44,354 nucleotides of DNA from Oscillospiraceae bacterium (GCA_009781425.1 WQYC01000021.1:1-44354); one strand, 5' to 3'. Counted from the stretch's first letter, positions 17,301-25,591 are shown. Notes: generated by a model not told the origin, from the letters alone. Made by a program: numbers and translations.

Positions 17301-17661
17301 GCGCGAGCTCCTGCGCGTGCTCGCGCACGAGATTAAGGCAAAACGAGCTGATAGTGCAGATTTGCGCGCTTTCCAAATTTATTAATTGCTCGTGTAACCA
17401 GTCGGTTTGCGGCAGGTTGGAAACAGCCTTTTCAAGGCGCGTTTTCAGCTCTCCCGCCGCGTCGTTTGTGAAGGTCACTGCGACGATTTTGTCCGCGGGA
17501 ATTCGCGGGTTTTCGCTTGTGATTAAGCGAGTAATCCGCTCAACTAACATCGCGGTTTTTCCGCTTCCCGCCGCCGCTGAGACGATTGCAGAGCCGCTTT
17601 CGGCAGTAGAAAATTCAATGGCTTTTTCCTGCTCAACGCTCCATTTTATCATGCTTTTCAT
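14341..17661 (-). CDS. addA: ATP-dependent helicase/nuclease subunit A (AddA)
   Basis: A 1106-residue UvrD-type helicase with a C-terminal RecB-family nuclease domain. Visible motifs: Walker A AAAGSGKT (about residue 30), Walker B DEFQDSNAV, GDVKQSIYRFR, KNYRSS, GLEFPICF, and the nuclease motifs RGDAYHKMMELLDF and LIDYKTNR near the end. With AddB it unwinds and resects double-strand breaks to load RecA at Chi-like sites. The start at 17661 overlaps the addB stop (ATGA) and follows GGAGGTG by 6 bases; longer frames would lack a ribosome binding site. Three 27-bp palindromic elements (15032-15058, 15071-15097, 15157-15183) are translated as part of the protein just after the helicase core, a region likely to be a flexible linker before the nuclease. 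Confidence 0.94.
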   Translation of the reverse strand: MKSMIKWSVEQEKAIEFSTAESGSAIVSAAAGSGKTAMLVERITRLITSENPRIPADKIVAVTFTNDAAGELKTRLEKAVSNLPQTDWLHEQLINLESAQICTISSFCLNLVREHAQELALRPSFRICEGKEAEKFSLDALNFALETIYNGINFTPEEKNILRGVTGEAGDSKLGQAVLDLYTEYVKQPFPEQWLEEKTALYSEPGGFAELIENEAKQVRKSAQSFLEIVEECLQLSYSDSMTARLNQDKAFAESWANYSYGDTGSLEFGNSNYGRVSEENKAAKDSIKELRDSYLPIFKEIIISAGLLADFEFVVQKQAPQVQLLSRLFKIYRDKFTELKTAADCVDFADAEHFALRLLQNDAASEQISADFYEIIVDEFQDSNAVQYEIFKRLSNGRNLFFVGDVKQSIYRFRNADQRVFTRVTEDESYTTLTLNKNYRSSQEVIGAVNEVFAKNMTREVGGVEYDDSAKLIFGLQSEAREENEAELVIIENAEDTKKSEADYIADRIAELIADGFEIEDKNSGRRACTYGDFAVLVSGLSTVEEEFGAAFEARGIPFDKQKSGDYAEVPEIKTVLALLTVIDKPFDDMALLTVLMSPLYNFTADDIAKMRIKGVNKPLFDNLSSSQDCTFLEDWRRFSAYSKNHGASKLIRLIYNEGGFNPLVARSANPAKTMTNIRLLLHYSETLAGLTRDSLWGLTELLGGKSGAVLEEARFSAEDEAGTGRVKLMTIHASKGLEFPICFVARTNSRFNLRENYSDIIFSDEIGFAMRFIIPETRTRCDTLLHKKAREINQAAAISEEMRKLYVACTRARDKLILTAALKNVGADDSVRPQPAKNSYLNWLTQTNLKQITVGDDDSVVPLNENGRTGSSDPTSDESAEIIAAIQRTYHREPLTKIPRRVTATQVGVQGAEASKTEETPDEPTVFPRGASFMKNKKLTGKKRGDAYHKMMELLDFKDENIEQQIERHKIRFTAEEFAAIEPKKIKAFFDSALGKRACASAKIQKEFKLCTEINLSELGCPEEYDALFEDEKPFVQGIADMFFYENDSIILIDYKTNRNTTAAALIQMYQKQLEIYSRAIEEMTGARVSERWIYSFELGALEC
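15032..15058 (+). repeat. 27-bp covarying palindromic element, copy in addA (antisense)
   Basis: GTAGGG-TCGG...CCGA-CCG on the plus strand. It lies head-to-head with the copy at 15071-15097, so the pair forms a 66-bp block bounded by GTAGGG and CCCTAC. Translated in addA as GRTGSSDPT. The stem pairs 7-24 and 8-23 are T-A and C-G here, different from the other copies but still paired. Confidence 0.7.
15071..15097 (-). repeat. 27-bp covarying palindromic element, second copy in addA
   Basis: On the minus strand GTAGGG-GACG...CGTC-CCG, sense to addA, translated as VGDDDSVVP. Eight consecutive stem pairs are possible (positions 5-12 with 19-26). Opposite in orientation to the copy 12 bases away. 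Confidence 0.7.
15157..15183 (-). repeat. 27-bp covarying palindromic element, third copy in addA
   Basis: On the minus strand GTAGGG-GCGG...CCGC-CCG, sense to addA, translated as VGADDSVRP. The inner part (ACGACTCTGT) is identical to the copy at 15071-15097, while the stem bases differ in a compensated way. Confidence 0.7.
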
Positions 17662-20600
17662 ATTTGCACCTCCTCTTTTTTTCCTGCGTTGTTGCAAATA
17701 TTTTTGTAATCGCAGTAAGAGCAGGGCGAAGTTTTTGAGTAAACAGGTACTGCTTTGACATCGCCGCTGTAGAGCGCGCTGAGCCGCTCTGTGAGCTGAT
17801 TTGCAGCTTTTTCGTAAAGTAGGGCGAACTGCTTTTCATCAAGCGTTTCAAGCTTGATGAAGTCTCTGCGCGTTGATGAATTTAGCTTCATTTTGCTGTT
17901 GATTTTTTCAACATCGGCAGCAATTTCACCGAATTGCAAACCTGTTGTTTTCTGCGTTTCTAAGCGGTTTTTATAAAGGTCGTCAGCGGTATTTTTCGCG
18001 CCGTAGGGCTTATATTTTTCGGTGAATTTACCGCCGTTGACAAGGCGGTAAAACGCGCCCGACGGCTTGAAGCTTCCGTTCATTTCGGCGGCGGCGAAGA
18101 GATAAATCAACGCTTGTAAATTCAAACCGTATTCAACTTCGGGGAAGTTGAAATCCTTTGAGCCGGTCTTGTAATCGACGACTCTGACTGCGTTTTCCGC
18201 AGTATCTATTCTGTCGATTTTGCCTTTAATTATAACCTCGCCGAGCAAAAATCTGAACTCCTTTTCAAACTCAAGCGGGCGGAAATCCGAAAGTGAAAAA
18301 TCCTCATGAATCTGCTTTAAAACCTCGGCTATTCCCGCCGCGTGAGCTAAAAGAATTTCTTTTTTTCGTGCGCTTCGCGGCGCATTGCGCGGGCTGTCGG
18401 CAAAGGCAAAGGTGTTTATCTCGAATTCTGTTATATATTTTTTAACGATTTTTTCAAAGCCTTCGGGGTTCATGCTCATGAATTCCTCGTGATTTTTCAA
18501 GACCTTTTCAAGTACGAAATGCGTTAAGTTTCCGCGCGTTAACGCGTCGGGCTCGGTTTCGTTTTTTGCGCGCTCTGCGCTGATTCGCAAGCCGTTCGCG
18601 CAGAAATATTTAAATAAACAAGTGTTAAGCATTTCGATTCTGCTCGGAGAAATGCTTTCGCGTTTCATTAATAATTGCGCTGTTTCACAGTTTATTTTGT
18701 GCAGATGAGTGCAATTATTTTCTAAAAAAATACGCGCGAATTCCTGCGGATTTATTTTTCCAAGCGCACGTTTTAACGAGTGCTCATGCGGCTTTTCAGC
18801 CGATTGAAATTTAAGCGCGGCTTCATGTCCCGCCCAAAAAGACAGCGGTAAATCTGCGGCATTTTTTATTTTTTCCTGCTCTTCTAAAATCAGCCGAGAC
18901 GGCTTTTTTTCTTTGCGCGCCGCGTCTTTAAGCGGTGCAGTTATGAATAATTTTTCAGTCGGCAGGGACATTGCTCTGCCGATTAAAAATCGCTCGCGGT
19001 GATAGCGTTCAGCACGGTTTTCGTCAATGAAAATGCCTGCTGAGCAGAGCTGCTCAGTTTCGCTGTCGGTGAATTCCATGCCGCTCACAGCGGAGCTTTT
19101 CGGGAATTCTCCCTGGCTTGCGCCCATGAGAAACACGACCTTGACCTCGCCCGTGCGGGTTCGGCGCAGGTCGCCGATTGTCACGCTGTCTAACACCTGC
19201 GGAGGCTTCGCAATCATGGTTTTCGCGAAGATTGAGCTTAAAAAAGCAGTGTAATCGGCGAGCGAAATTTCCTCATCTTTAAGTGCGCTGTGCATTGCTT
19301 CAAAAATAGAAATAATCTTTTCCCAAAGCTCGCGATACTCGTCGTTAAGCGTGCTGTCGATTTTTTTCCCCATGTAAACAATGTCCGCGACAGTCCGCCC
19401 GAGCTCCAAATCAATAAGCAGAAAATCCGCCAAGGCTTCAGTGATTTTGTCGCCTGTTGCACTTTTAATTTTATCGTGAAAACCCGCAAGCTTAGCGGTT
19501 ATTTCTGTGAGTAAAAGCTCAGTATTTTCAAGGCTCGCAGAAGAATTCTGCTTGCTGTCGTCATTAATAATTCGCATGAGAAGCTGAATCTGCCTGCGGC
19601 TGAGGCGGCAGGTTTTGCCGCGCGGAACGTAATCCGCAGTTCTTTTGCCGTCGATTTTGCGCTGAATTATCTGACTTGAAACTTTAATTTTACGCGAAGC
19701 CACATCGCCGGAAACCCGCATAAATCCGCTCTGAATCAGGTCGGAGAAGGCTCCCGCTTTACCTGCGGAGGCTTCCAAAACTGTGATAATAAATTTTACA
19801 ACCGGCTTTTCAATTACCGATTCGGGAATGTCCGAAAAGCCCGTGATTCCGTAGGCTGAAAAAGCCCCCGCAAGCGTCTGCGGCGACGGCGGATTGAGCA
19901 CCGCAATGTCGCGCTGGGAGTAGTTTTCTGTGGTAATAAGCTCGCGGATTTTCGCCGCGACGAAATTACTTTCCGCGTAAATGTCAGGAAGAAAATAAAT
20001 CTCGGTTTGGTTGCCGCAATCCCGTTCGGGAAGATAATTTTTCGGGGTTAAAATATCAACCTTAATCCTTCTTTTTTCGGCGGCTTCTTTGAGCTTCTGC
20101 GCTAATTTCGCAGACGTTATGTACTTCGGAACGACTGAATCAATTTTGTCGGCAGTGAGCGTAATTGTGAGGCTTGCCGCCTGTTCGAGTGCAATTTCGA
20201 GCAGCTTGAACTGCCCGCCTGTGAACCCGTCGAAGCTGTCAATAAAAATACTTTTGCCTGCGAAGTAATTATTTTCACGGGCAAGCTTAACTGCGACGCG
20301 GGTTTCGTCCTGCTTGTCCGAGAAGCTCTGCGCCGAAAGCAGCTCGCTGTACCTCTCGTAAATCCGCGCAAGGTCAGTAGTTTTCGCTTTTAAGCGGGCG
20401 CTTTTGATTTCGGCGGCAGACTCGGAAAGCTCCTGCGGCGAAACAGCTTCCCGCTGAAACAAGCCGATGGTTTTAAGCATTTGCGCAGCGAAGTCGGGTT
20501 TTTGCGCGCTGTTGCTGTAAAATACGAGCGTTTCTAAAAGCTCGCGGACGGCTTTAAACATGGTGATTTCCCGCATTGTGTCTTCTGCGTAGAGAATCGC

Positions 20601-20831
20601 GTCCGCTTCGTACTTTGCTGTTATATTCGCCGCAAGCTTGGTGAACGAGAGGATTTCGGTGCTTGCAAAGGCTCTTGCGCCGAGCTTTTTGTAAATAGCT
20701 CGTTCAGTTTCAAAATGGCTTTGCTCAGGCACAATTAAAATCGGAACGGAGTGCGCGGTGTCCGTTCTGATTTGCTCGGTTATGTATGCGGTTTTTCCTG
20801 TGCCGGGCGGCGAAATAACAAGTTTTAGCAT
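17658..20831 (-). CDS. addB: ATP-dependent nuclease subunit B (AddB)
   Basis: A 1057-residue AddB. The N-terminal P-loop is SPPGTGKT (residues 7-14). The C-terminal part carries the RecB-like nuclease motif GKIDRID...VVDYKTG. The four iron-sulfur cysteines of the family are in place: one in LNTCLFKYFC near residue 737 and three in CSYCDYKNIC near residue 1040. It forms the AddAB heterodimer with the next gene. Its start codon lies inside the end of the upstream DUF1492 gene (7-base overlap) and its stop overlaps addA, so all three genes are translationally coupled. Confidence 0.92.
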   Translation of the reverse strand: MLKLVISPPGTGKTAYITEQIRTDTAHSVPILIVPEQSHFETERAIYKKLGARAFASTEILSFTKLAANITAKYEADAILYAEDTMREITMFKAVRELLETLVFYSNSAQKPDFAAQMLKTIGLFQREAVSPQELSESAAEIKSARLKAKTTDLARIYERYSELLSAQSFSDKQDETRVAVKLARENNYFAGKSIFIDSFDGFTGGQFKLLEIALEQAASLTITLTADKIDSVVPKYITSAKLAQKLKEAAEKRRIKVDILTPKNYLPERDCGNQTEIYFLPDIYAESNFVAAKIRELITTENYSQRDIAVLNPPSPQTLAGAFSAYGITGFSDIPESVIEKPVVKFIITVLEASAGKAGAFSDLIQSGFMRVSGDVASRKIKVSSQIIQRKIDGKRTADYVPRGKTCRLSRRQIQLLMRIINDDSKQNSSASLENTELLLTEITAKLAGFHDKIKSATGDKITEALADFLLIDLELGRTVADIVYMGKKIDSTLNDEYRELWEKIISIFEAMHSALKDEEISLADYTAFLSSIFAKTMIAKPPQVLDSVTIGDLRRTRTGEVKVVFLMGASQGEFPKSSAVSGMEFTDSETEQLCSAGIFIDENRAERYHRERFLIGRAMSLPTEKLFITAPLKDAARKEKKPSRLILEEQEKIKNAADLPLSFWAGHEAALKFQSAEKPHEHSLKRALGKINPQEFARIFLENNCTHLHKINCETAQLLMKRESISPSRIEMLNTCLFKYFCANGLRISAERAKNETEPDALTRGNLTHFVLEKVLKNHEEFMSMNPEGFEKIVKKYITEFEINTFAFADSPRNAPRSARKKEILLAHAAGIAEVLKQIHEDFSLSDFRPLEFEKEFRFLLGEVIIKGKIDRIDTAENAVRVVDYKTGSKDFNFPEVEYGLNLQALIYLFAAAEMNGSFKPSGAFYRLVNGGKFTEKYKPYGAKNTADDLYKNRLETQKTTGLQFGEIAADVEKINSKMKLNSSTRRDFIKLETLDEKQFALLYEKAANQLTERLSALYSGDVKAVPVYSKTSPCSYCDYKNICNNAGKKEEVQI

Positions 20832-21259
20832 ATTATGCGTTCCTTAATTTTATGATAGTACGGCTCAAGCCTTTTGAGGGCTTTGTTGTGGATATAATGC
20901 ACGGTTCGCAGGCTTATGAAGCATTCCTCGGCGACCTTGTCCCACGTTTGCCCTAAGAGATAATGCCGTTCTAAAAGCGCGCGCTCCTCATGGTTTTCGA
21001 GCGTTAGAATTAAATTTTGAATTTCTTCCTGCAGGTCAACATATCTGTCGATGTCTTTGTTGAGGCGTTCCTCGGCGCGGGTGATTTTCATTACCGTGCG
21101 TTCAACGCTGCTCGGCTCGCCGTGGCTTGCGCTGCCGCTTGTGCTGAGGTAGCTCTTTGATTTTAGGCTGAAGCGTTTCCATTCGTCAAGCTGTAAAATC
21201 GCGCTGTCGATAACTCGGTCAAGCTTTGTGGCTTGAGAGAGATATTCCTTGAGTGTCAT
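20825..21259 (-). CDS. DUF1492 family protein (phage-type sigma-like HTH) at head of addBA operon
   Basis: A 144-residue protein with an N-terminal coiled helical part (residues 1-80, with a DKDIDRYVDLQEEIQNLI-like helix) and a C-terminal sigma-region-4-like helix-turn-helix: ERALLERHYLLGQTWDKVAEE followed by SLRTVHYIHNKALKRL. The architecture matches DUF1492/ArpU-like proteins, which are normally found in prophages as putative late transcription regulators. Here there are no phage neighbours: it overlaps addB by 7 bases and has its own consensus-like promoter at 21293-21321. AAGGATTTTAATT precedes the ATG. It may regulate the operon or be a captured phage gene. Confidence 0.72.
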   Translation of the reverse strand: MTLKEYLSQATKLDRVIDSAILQLDEWKRFSLKSKSYLSTSGSASHGEPSSVERTVMKITRAEERLNKDIDRYVDLQEEIQNLILTLENHEERALLERHYLLGQTWDKVAEECFISLRTVHYIHNKALKRLEPYYHKIKERIIC

Positions 21260-21292
21260 AATTAAAATCCTTCTTTCTTTGTTGTGATTCTA

Positions 21293-21321
21293 ATTATAGA
21301 ACAAAGTTCGACGTTATTCAA
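21293..21321 (-). promoter_or_regulatory. SigA-type promoter of DUF1492-addB-addA operon
   Basis: On the minus strand TTGAAT (21316-21321), a 17-base spacer and a perfect TATAAT (21293-21298). It lies about 35 bases upstream of the DUF1492 start codon. Confidence 0.75.
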
Positions 21322-21373
21322 CAAGAAAATATGCAAAAGTGTGCCAATTTTGAACCAAAGCTAAGCTTTTTGG

Positions 21374-21402
21374 AAAAAGGGCTGTACTTTAAAGTACAGC
21401 CC
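21374..21402 (-). terminator. Rho-independent terminator after rny
   Basis: A perfect 24-base palindrome (GGGCTGTACTTT and its complement, 21379-21402) followed on the minus strand by TTTTT (21378-21374), 12 bases after the rny stop codon. It separates rny from the DUF1492 promoter. Confidence 0.88.
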
Positions 21403-21414
21403 GTATTTATTTAT

Positions 21415-23013
21415 CTACTTCGCAAAGTCTATAACGCGGCTTTCTCTGATGAGATGAACCTTGATTTGTCCCGGATATTCCATGTCGTCTTCGATTTTCT
21501 TTGCAATATCACGCGCTAAAATCACCATTCCGTCGTCGTTCATGCTGTCGGGCTTAACCATAATCCGCACCTCGCGTCCTGCTTGAATAGCGAAGGATTT
21601 TTCAACGCCGTTGTAGGCTGTGCAGATTTCTTCGAGCTTTTGCAGGCGTTTGATGTAATTCTCGTAGTTCTCGCTTCTTGCGCCGGGGCGTGCCGCGCTG
21701 ATTGCGTCTGCGGCTTGTACGATTGCGGCGATAACGGTTTTCGCTTCAACGTCGCCGTGGTGCGCTTCAATCGCGTGCAGAACCTCGGGGTTCTCTTTGT
21801 ATTTTTTGCAGACCTCGATTCCGATATGAACGTGCGAGCCGTCGATTTCCTGCGTTAACGCCTTTCCGATGTCATGCAGTAAACCCGCTCTGCGCGCCAA
21901 AGTTGCGTCTACGCCGAGCTCAGAAGCCAAAATTCCCGAAAGGTGCGCGACTTCAATAGAATGTGCGAGCACGTTCTGGCTGTAGGAAGTACGGTAATAG
22001 AGCCGTCCGAGAAGCTTCACGATTTCGTGGTTCAAGCCGTTGACGTTAGTGTCTAACACGGCGCGTTCGCCCTCCTGCTTGATTTTCACTTCAACGTCGT
22101 GCTTAGCTTTTTCGACCATTTCTTCTATGCGTGTCGGATGTATTCTGCCGTCTTGAATCAGCCGTTCGAGCGAAATACGCGCGATTTCGCGCCTTACGCG
22201 GTCATGGCTCGAAAGAGTAATCGCTTCGGGCGTGTCGTCGATGATGAGGTCAACGCCTGTCAACTGCTCTAAGGTGCGGATATTGCGCCCTTCGCGCCCG
22301 ATGATTCTGCCTTTCATTTCGTCGCTCGGCAGGGGAACCACGGAAACTGCAATTTCCGACACGGTTTCCGACGCAAGCCTTGAAATAGCGAGAGAAATGT
22401 ACGCGCGGGCTTTGTTGTCGCACTCGTCCTTAACGCGCTGTTCGTGAGCAATGATTCTGACTGCTTTTTCGTGGTCGAGCTCGCCGTCAAGCAGGGATAG
22501 CAGCTCTGCCTTTGCCTGCTCCATCGAAAGCCCGGATAATTGCACTAATTTGTCGTGCTGAAGCTGCTTTTCGCGTTCTGCGGCTTCGACCTTTTCGTCC
22601 AAAAGCTTATTCTTATGGACGAGCGATTCTTCTAACTTCTCGATTTTATCGCTTTTCTTTTCGAGGTTTTCCTCTTTCTGCTGTAATCTTTTTTCGTTGC
22701 GGTTGAGCTCGTTCCTGCGTTCCTTTATGTCCCGCTCGGACTCTTGTTTTTGGCGGTTTATGTCTTTTTCCGCCTCAGCCTTGAACTTGTAGATTTCGTC
22801 TTTTGCCTCTATTAAGGCGGTTTTCTTCTTTGCCTGGGCTTTTTCGTTAGCCTCGTTGATGACTCTCAGCGCTTCTTTTTCTGCGGATTCTATGTGCGCC
22901 TCCGCAAACTTCATGCGATGCTTTCCGCCCAGTCTGAACATGATGAACCCGAAGCCTGCGGCTCCGACACCAAAACTGAGCAAACACAGCACAATTACCT
23001 GCCATAACTCCAT
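21415..23013 (-). CDS. rny: Ribonuclease Y
   Basis: A 532-residue RNase Y, close to the usual 520. In order: an N-terminal membrane helix ([17 protein letters not shown]), a long charged coiled coil (about 30-200), a KH domain with [12 protein letters not shown] (about 235), and an HD domain with [12 protein letters not shown] and LLHDIGK (about 350-380). It initiates mRNA decay by endonucleolytic cleavage at the membrane. The start is 23013: AAGGAGGAC lies 8 bases upstream and the membrane helix begins there. The longer open frame upstream crosses the promoter and has no ribosome binding site. Confidence 0.95.
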   Translation of the reverse strand: MELWQVIVLCLLSFGVGAAGFGFIMFRLGGKHRMKFAEAHIESAEKEALRVINEANEKAQAKKKTALIEAKDEIYKFKAEAEKDINRQKQESERDIKERRNELNRNEKRLQQKEENLEKKSDKIEKLEESLVHKNKLLDEKVEAAEREKQLQHDKLVQLSGLSMEQAKAELLSLLDGELDHEKAVRIIAHEQRVKDECDNKARAYISLAISRLASETVSEIAVSVVPLPSDEMKGRIIGREGRNIRTLEQLTGVDLIIDDTPEAITLSSHDRVRREIARISLERLIQDGRIHPTRIEEMVEKAKHDVEVKIKQEGERAVLDTNVNGLNHEIVKLLGRLYYRTSYSQNVLAHSIEVAHLSGILASELGVDATLARRAGLLHDIGKALTQEIDGSHVHIGIEVCKKYKENPEVLHAIEAHHGDVEAKTVIAAIVQAADAISAARPGARSENYENYIKRLQKLEEICTAYNGVEKSFAIQAGREVRIMVKPDSMNDDGMVILARDIAKKIEDDMEYPGQIKVHLIRESRVIDFAK

Positions 23014-23134
23014 TGGCAGTGTCCTCCTTACTATATTAACCCGCGCTGTCAAACAGGCGCAGGATAAAAAAGATTGATTTGCTTTATATAAAAAAGCGGC
23101 AAAATCATGCAGCTTATACAAGCATATCAATTTT

Positions 23135-23163
23135 ATTTTAAAGTATATTTCACCTATTGTCAA
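23135..23163 (-). promoter_or_regulatory. SigA promoter of rny
   Basis: TTGACA (23158-23163), 17 bases, TAAAAT (23135-23140) on the minus strand. It predicts a 5' leader of about 115 bases before the rny start. Confidence 0.75.
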
Positions 23164-23215
23164 GTGTTTTTGGCATTTTCCGTAAAATTTTTAGATAAAA
23201 GTGATAACTTAGTGC

Positions 23216-23244
23216 TTGACAAGAGCTTTTTTTTGTGGTAAAAT
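23216..23244 (+). promoter_or_regulatory. Promoter of tRNA-Ser
   Basis: TTGACA (23216-23221), 17 bases, TAAAAT (23239-23244), 24 bases before the tRNA. Divergent from the rny promoter. Confidence 0.8.
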
Positions 23245-23267
23245 ATATTCTGCGCCGATAATTTCGC

Positions 23268-23354
23268 GGGGAAGTACCCAAGCGGTGAAGGGGCCCCCCT
23301 GCTAAGGGGGTAGGTCGGTAAAACGGCGCAAGGGTTCAATTCCCTTCTTCCCCG
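23268..23354 (+). tRNA. tRNA-Ser (anticodon GCT)
   Basis: An 87-base class II tRNA. Acceptor GGGGAAG pairs with CTTCCCC; anticodon stem CCCCC/GGGGG encloses loop CTGCTAA with anticodon GCT at 23301-23303. A long variable arm (TCGGTAAAACGGC region) and T-arm GGGTTCAATTCCC follow. The 3' CCA is not encoded. It reads AGC and AGU serine codons. Confidence 0.96.
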
Positions 23355-23360
23355 TATGCG

Positions 23361-23398
23361 AAAAGCCGCACAAACATTGCGTTTGTGCGGCTTTTTTT
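23361..23398. terminator. Bidirectional terminator between tRNA-Ser and deacetylase gene
   Basis: A 14-bp stem AAAGCCGCACAAAC with its complement (23362-23375 and 23381-23394). A TTTTTTT run follows on the plus strand, and TTTT on the minus strand. It ends the tRNA transcript and the convergent ABC-deacetylase operon. Confidence 0.9.
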
Positions 23399-23419
23399 AT
23401 GTGAAGTAAGTACAGAATT

Positions 23420-24025
23420 TTATCCGTTGTCATAAACCGCGCCTGCTTCGAGCGTAATGCCTGAGCGGCACATCAGCTCCGAAACCGTGACGATTTCATA
23501 TCCGCGGCAAATCAGCTCGGGAATCACCCGTTCCATCGCCTCCGCTGTCGAGTCATAAACGTCGTGGCTGAGAATAATTGCGCGGTCATGCATATTTGCC
23601 ATGATTCTTTCGTAGACGAGCTCGGCGTTTTTGCACTCCCAGTCAAGCGGGTCAACCGACCAGTTAATAATCGCGTAGCCCTGCTCGGCGGAAACTTTTT
23701 TCACCGTATCGTTCACTGCGCCGTAAGGCGGACGGTAAAACGTCGGATAAACGCCCGTCACCGATTCAATTAGTGCGCTTGTTTCGTTCAGCTCTGCCTT
23801 GATTTCGTCGGCGGTCAGCGTGGTTAAGTTGCGGTGATTCCATGCGTGCGTGATTATCTCGTTCCCCATATTAAACGCGCGCTGAATCGTGCGCTTTTCT
23901 GCTTCGATTTTATTTCCCATCACAAAGAAAGTCGCGCGGGCGCAGTGCTTTTCGAGTGCGTCGAGAATCCGCAGAGTATGCTCGCTCGGACCGTCGTCGA
24001 AGGTTAATGCCGCTATTTTTTTCAT
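23420..24025 (-). CDS. Polysaccharide deacetylase (NodB/CE4), cytoplasmic
   Basis: A 201-residue CE4 deacetylase. The NodB motifs are all present: TFDDGP (metal Asp, catalytic Asp), HAWNH (metal histidines), RPPYGA, DPLDW and ILSHDVY. No signal peptide or anchor is visible, so it is unlike the exported peptidoglycan deacetylases and may act on a soluble N- or O-acetyl sugar. AAGGAG lies 7 bases before the ATG at 24025; a longer frame would start within the permease gene. It follows the permease by 13 bases in one operon, which raises the idea that exported material is deacetylated first. Confidence 0.85.
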   Translation of the reverse strand: MKKIAALTFDDGPSEHTLRILDALEKHCARATFFVMGNKIEAEKRTIQRAFNMGNEIITHAWNHRNLTTLTADEIKAELNETSALIESVTGVYPTFYRPPYGAVNDTVKKVSAEQGYAIINWSVDPLDWECKNAELVYERIMANMHDRAIILSHDVYDSTAEAMERVIPELICRGYEIVTVSELMCRSGITLEAGAVYDNG

Positions 24026-24038
24026 AATTTTCTCCTTT

Positions 24039-24794
24039 TTACGATGTTTTATTTTTATAAATTTGTACTGCAATTGTAAACGCAACTGCGATAATCCCTG
24101 CGCTCCAAACAAGCGATAACAGCAGATTATTTCCGAGTGGCTGATTCAGCATAAGCGCACGTAGAGTGTCTATAATCGGCGTCATGGGCTGATTCTCCGC
24201 GAACCATTTCAAGGCTTTCGGCATTGTTTCAACCGGCACGAACCCCGAACTGATATACGGCAACACAAACAGCAGAAACGGCATTGTGCCTGCGCTTTCG
24301 GGGGTTTTTGCGATTAACCCGCAAATGACTGCAATCCACGTTATTGCAAGCATGTAAAGAATCAGAACACCTGCGATTATAAGCCAGTCAAGAAAGCCTG
24401 CCTGCGGACGGAAGCCGATAGCGAACGCAACACCGATTACTACAATTGTTGCAATCATATTGCGTACAATTGCAGATAAAACATGACCCGTCAGCACGGA
24501 GGATTTTGAAATGTCCATCGAACGGAAGCGGTCGATGATACCTTTTTGCATATCGTTATTAACGCCGATTGCGGCGGCAGTTACGGCCTGCGCTACTGTC
24601 TGCAGAATGATTCCCGGCACAATAAAATCTATGTAATTATAATCGCCCACATCCATGACATTGCCGAATAAAATCCCGAACAACCACATGACAATTGCGG
24701 GGATAAAAATCGCCGTGCCGATAGTTTCGGGGTTGCGCAAAGACGTTGTCAGACAGCGTTTGAACATCGTGTATGAGTTAGATATTACTTGCAT
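24039..24794 (-). CDS. ABC-2 type transporter permease (DrrB-like)
   Basis: A 251-residue membrane protein with six predicted helices and the ABC-2 family pattern: IDFIVPGIILQ, the DMQKGIIDRFRSMDIS cytoplasmic segment and the late FVPVETMPKALKWFAENQPMTPIIDTLRAL segment typical of DrrB/DaunoB-type exporters. It starts 2 bases after the ATPase stop. With the upstream ATPase it forms an efflux system for a drug, lipid or polysaccharide; the substrate is unknown. Confidence 0.88.
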   Translation of the reverse strand: MQVISNSYTMFKRCLTTSLRNPETIGTAIFIPAIVMWLFGILFGNVMDVGDYNYIDFIVPGIILQTVAQAVTAAAIGVNNDMQKGIIDRFRSMDISKSSVLTGHVLSAIVRNMIATIVVIGVAFAIGFRPQAGFLDWLIIAGVLILYMLAITWIAVICGLIAKTPESAGTMPFLLFVLPYISSGFVPVETMPKALKWFAENQPMTPIIDTLRALMLNQPLGNNLLLSLVWSAGIIAVAFTIAVQIYKNKTS

Positions 24795-24796
24795 TA

Positions 24797-25591
24797 TTAT
24801 TCACTCTCCTTTGCGCTTTGCGGTGCGCCGGGGACGTCGCACCCTACGATTTTCAGGAAAATTTCTTCAAGCGTCGGTTGAATTTCGACGTATTCTTTTT
24901 TAGCGGGCGGGTATATTTTGCGCAGTTCATCGAGCGTTCCCTCCGCGATAATTTTACCCTCGTGAAGAATCGCAATTTTATCAGCTAAATACTCGGCTTC
25001 CTCTAAGTACTGCGTGGTTAAAAACACCGTCGCGCCATCGGTTGCAAGGTTTTTCACCATCTCCCACATGGCGATTCTGTTCTGCGGGTCAAGCCCTGTC
25101 GTCGGCTCGTCAAGGAAAATAACCTGACGTTCTTTTTCGCTCCCCATCAGGCTCATTGCAATGTCAAGCCGTCGCCGCATACCGCCCGAATAAGTCTTCG
25201 CAAGACGCTTTGCACTGTCTTCCAAATCAAACGCCGCGAGTAGCTCGTCGGCTCTTTGGTTCGTATTTGGCAAGCGGCGAAGCTTCCCGATTAGCTGCAG
25301 GTTTTCTCTTCCTGTTAATGATTCGTCCACCGCTGCAAACTGCCCTGTCAGGCTTATACATCCGCGAACTTCATCAGCTTGCTTCACAACATCATAGCCG
25401 CAAATTGCTGCGCTTCCGCTGTTCGGCTTGGACAGCGTTGCAAGGATTCGCACGGCTGTGGTTTTTCCTGCTCCGTTACTGCCGAGCAGTGCAAAAATAC
25501 TGCCTTTTTTTATGTCGAAGCTGACGCCTTTCAGGACTTCTAAGTTTTTGAAAGACTTCTTCAAATTCGATACAGAAATGATGTTTTCCAT
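24797..25591 (-). CDS. ABC transporter ATP-binding protein (DrrA-like)
   Basis: A 264-residue ATPase: Walker A LLGSNGAGKTT, Q-loop SLTGQFAAVDE, signature YSGGMRRRLDIAM, Walker B VIFLDEPTTGLDP, and a switch region FLTTQYLEEAEYLAD, all of the DrrA daunorubicin-exporter type. The last residues (VGCDVPGAP then QSAKESE) are contributed by a 27-bp palindromic element at 24821-24847, so the C-terminus is an unusual extension of the normal LEEIFLKI ending. AAGGAG precedes the ATG. Transcription starts from the promoter-operator at 25616-25665. Confidence 0.9.
   Translation of the reverse strand: MENIISVSNLKKSFKNLEVLKGVSFDIKKGSIFALLGSNGAGKTTAVRILATLSKPNSGSAAICGYDVVKQADEVRGCISLTGQFAAVDESLTGRENLQLIGKLRRLPNTNQRADELLAAFDLEDSAKRLAKTYSGGMRRRLDIAMSLMGSEKERQVIFLDEPTTGLDPQNRIAMWEMVKNLATDGATVFLTTQYLEEAEYLADKIAILHEGKIIAEGTLDELRKIYPPAKKEYVEIQPTLEEIFLKIVGCDVPGAPQSAKESE
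24821..24847 (-). repeat. 27-bp covarying palindromic element, copy at ATPase C-terminus
   Basis: On the minus strand GTAGGG-TGCG...CGCA-CCG, sense to the ATPase gene and translated as VGCDVPGAP. It is in the same reading frame as the five other sense copies. It lies between the last conserved helix and the stop codon. Confidence 0.7.

Noticed and set aside
21301-21373. A small gene between the addBA promoter and the rny terminator
   Set aside because: The open stretch at 21331-21519 on the plus strand has no ribosome binding site and runs through the terminator into antisense of rny.
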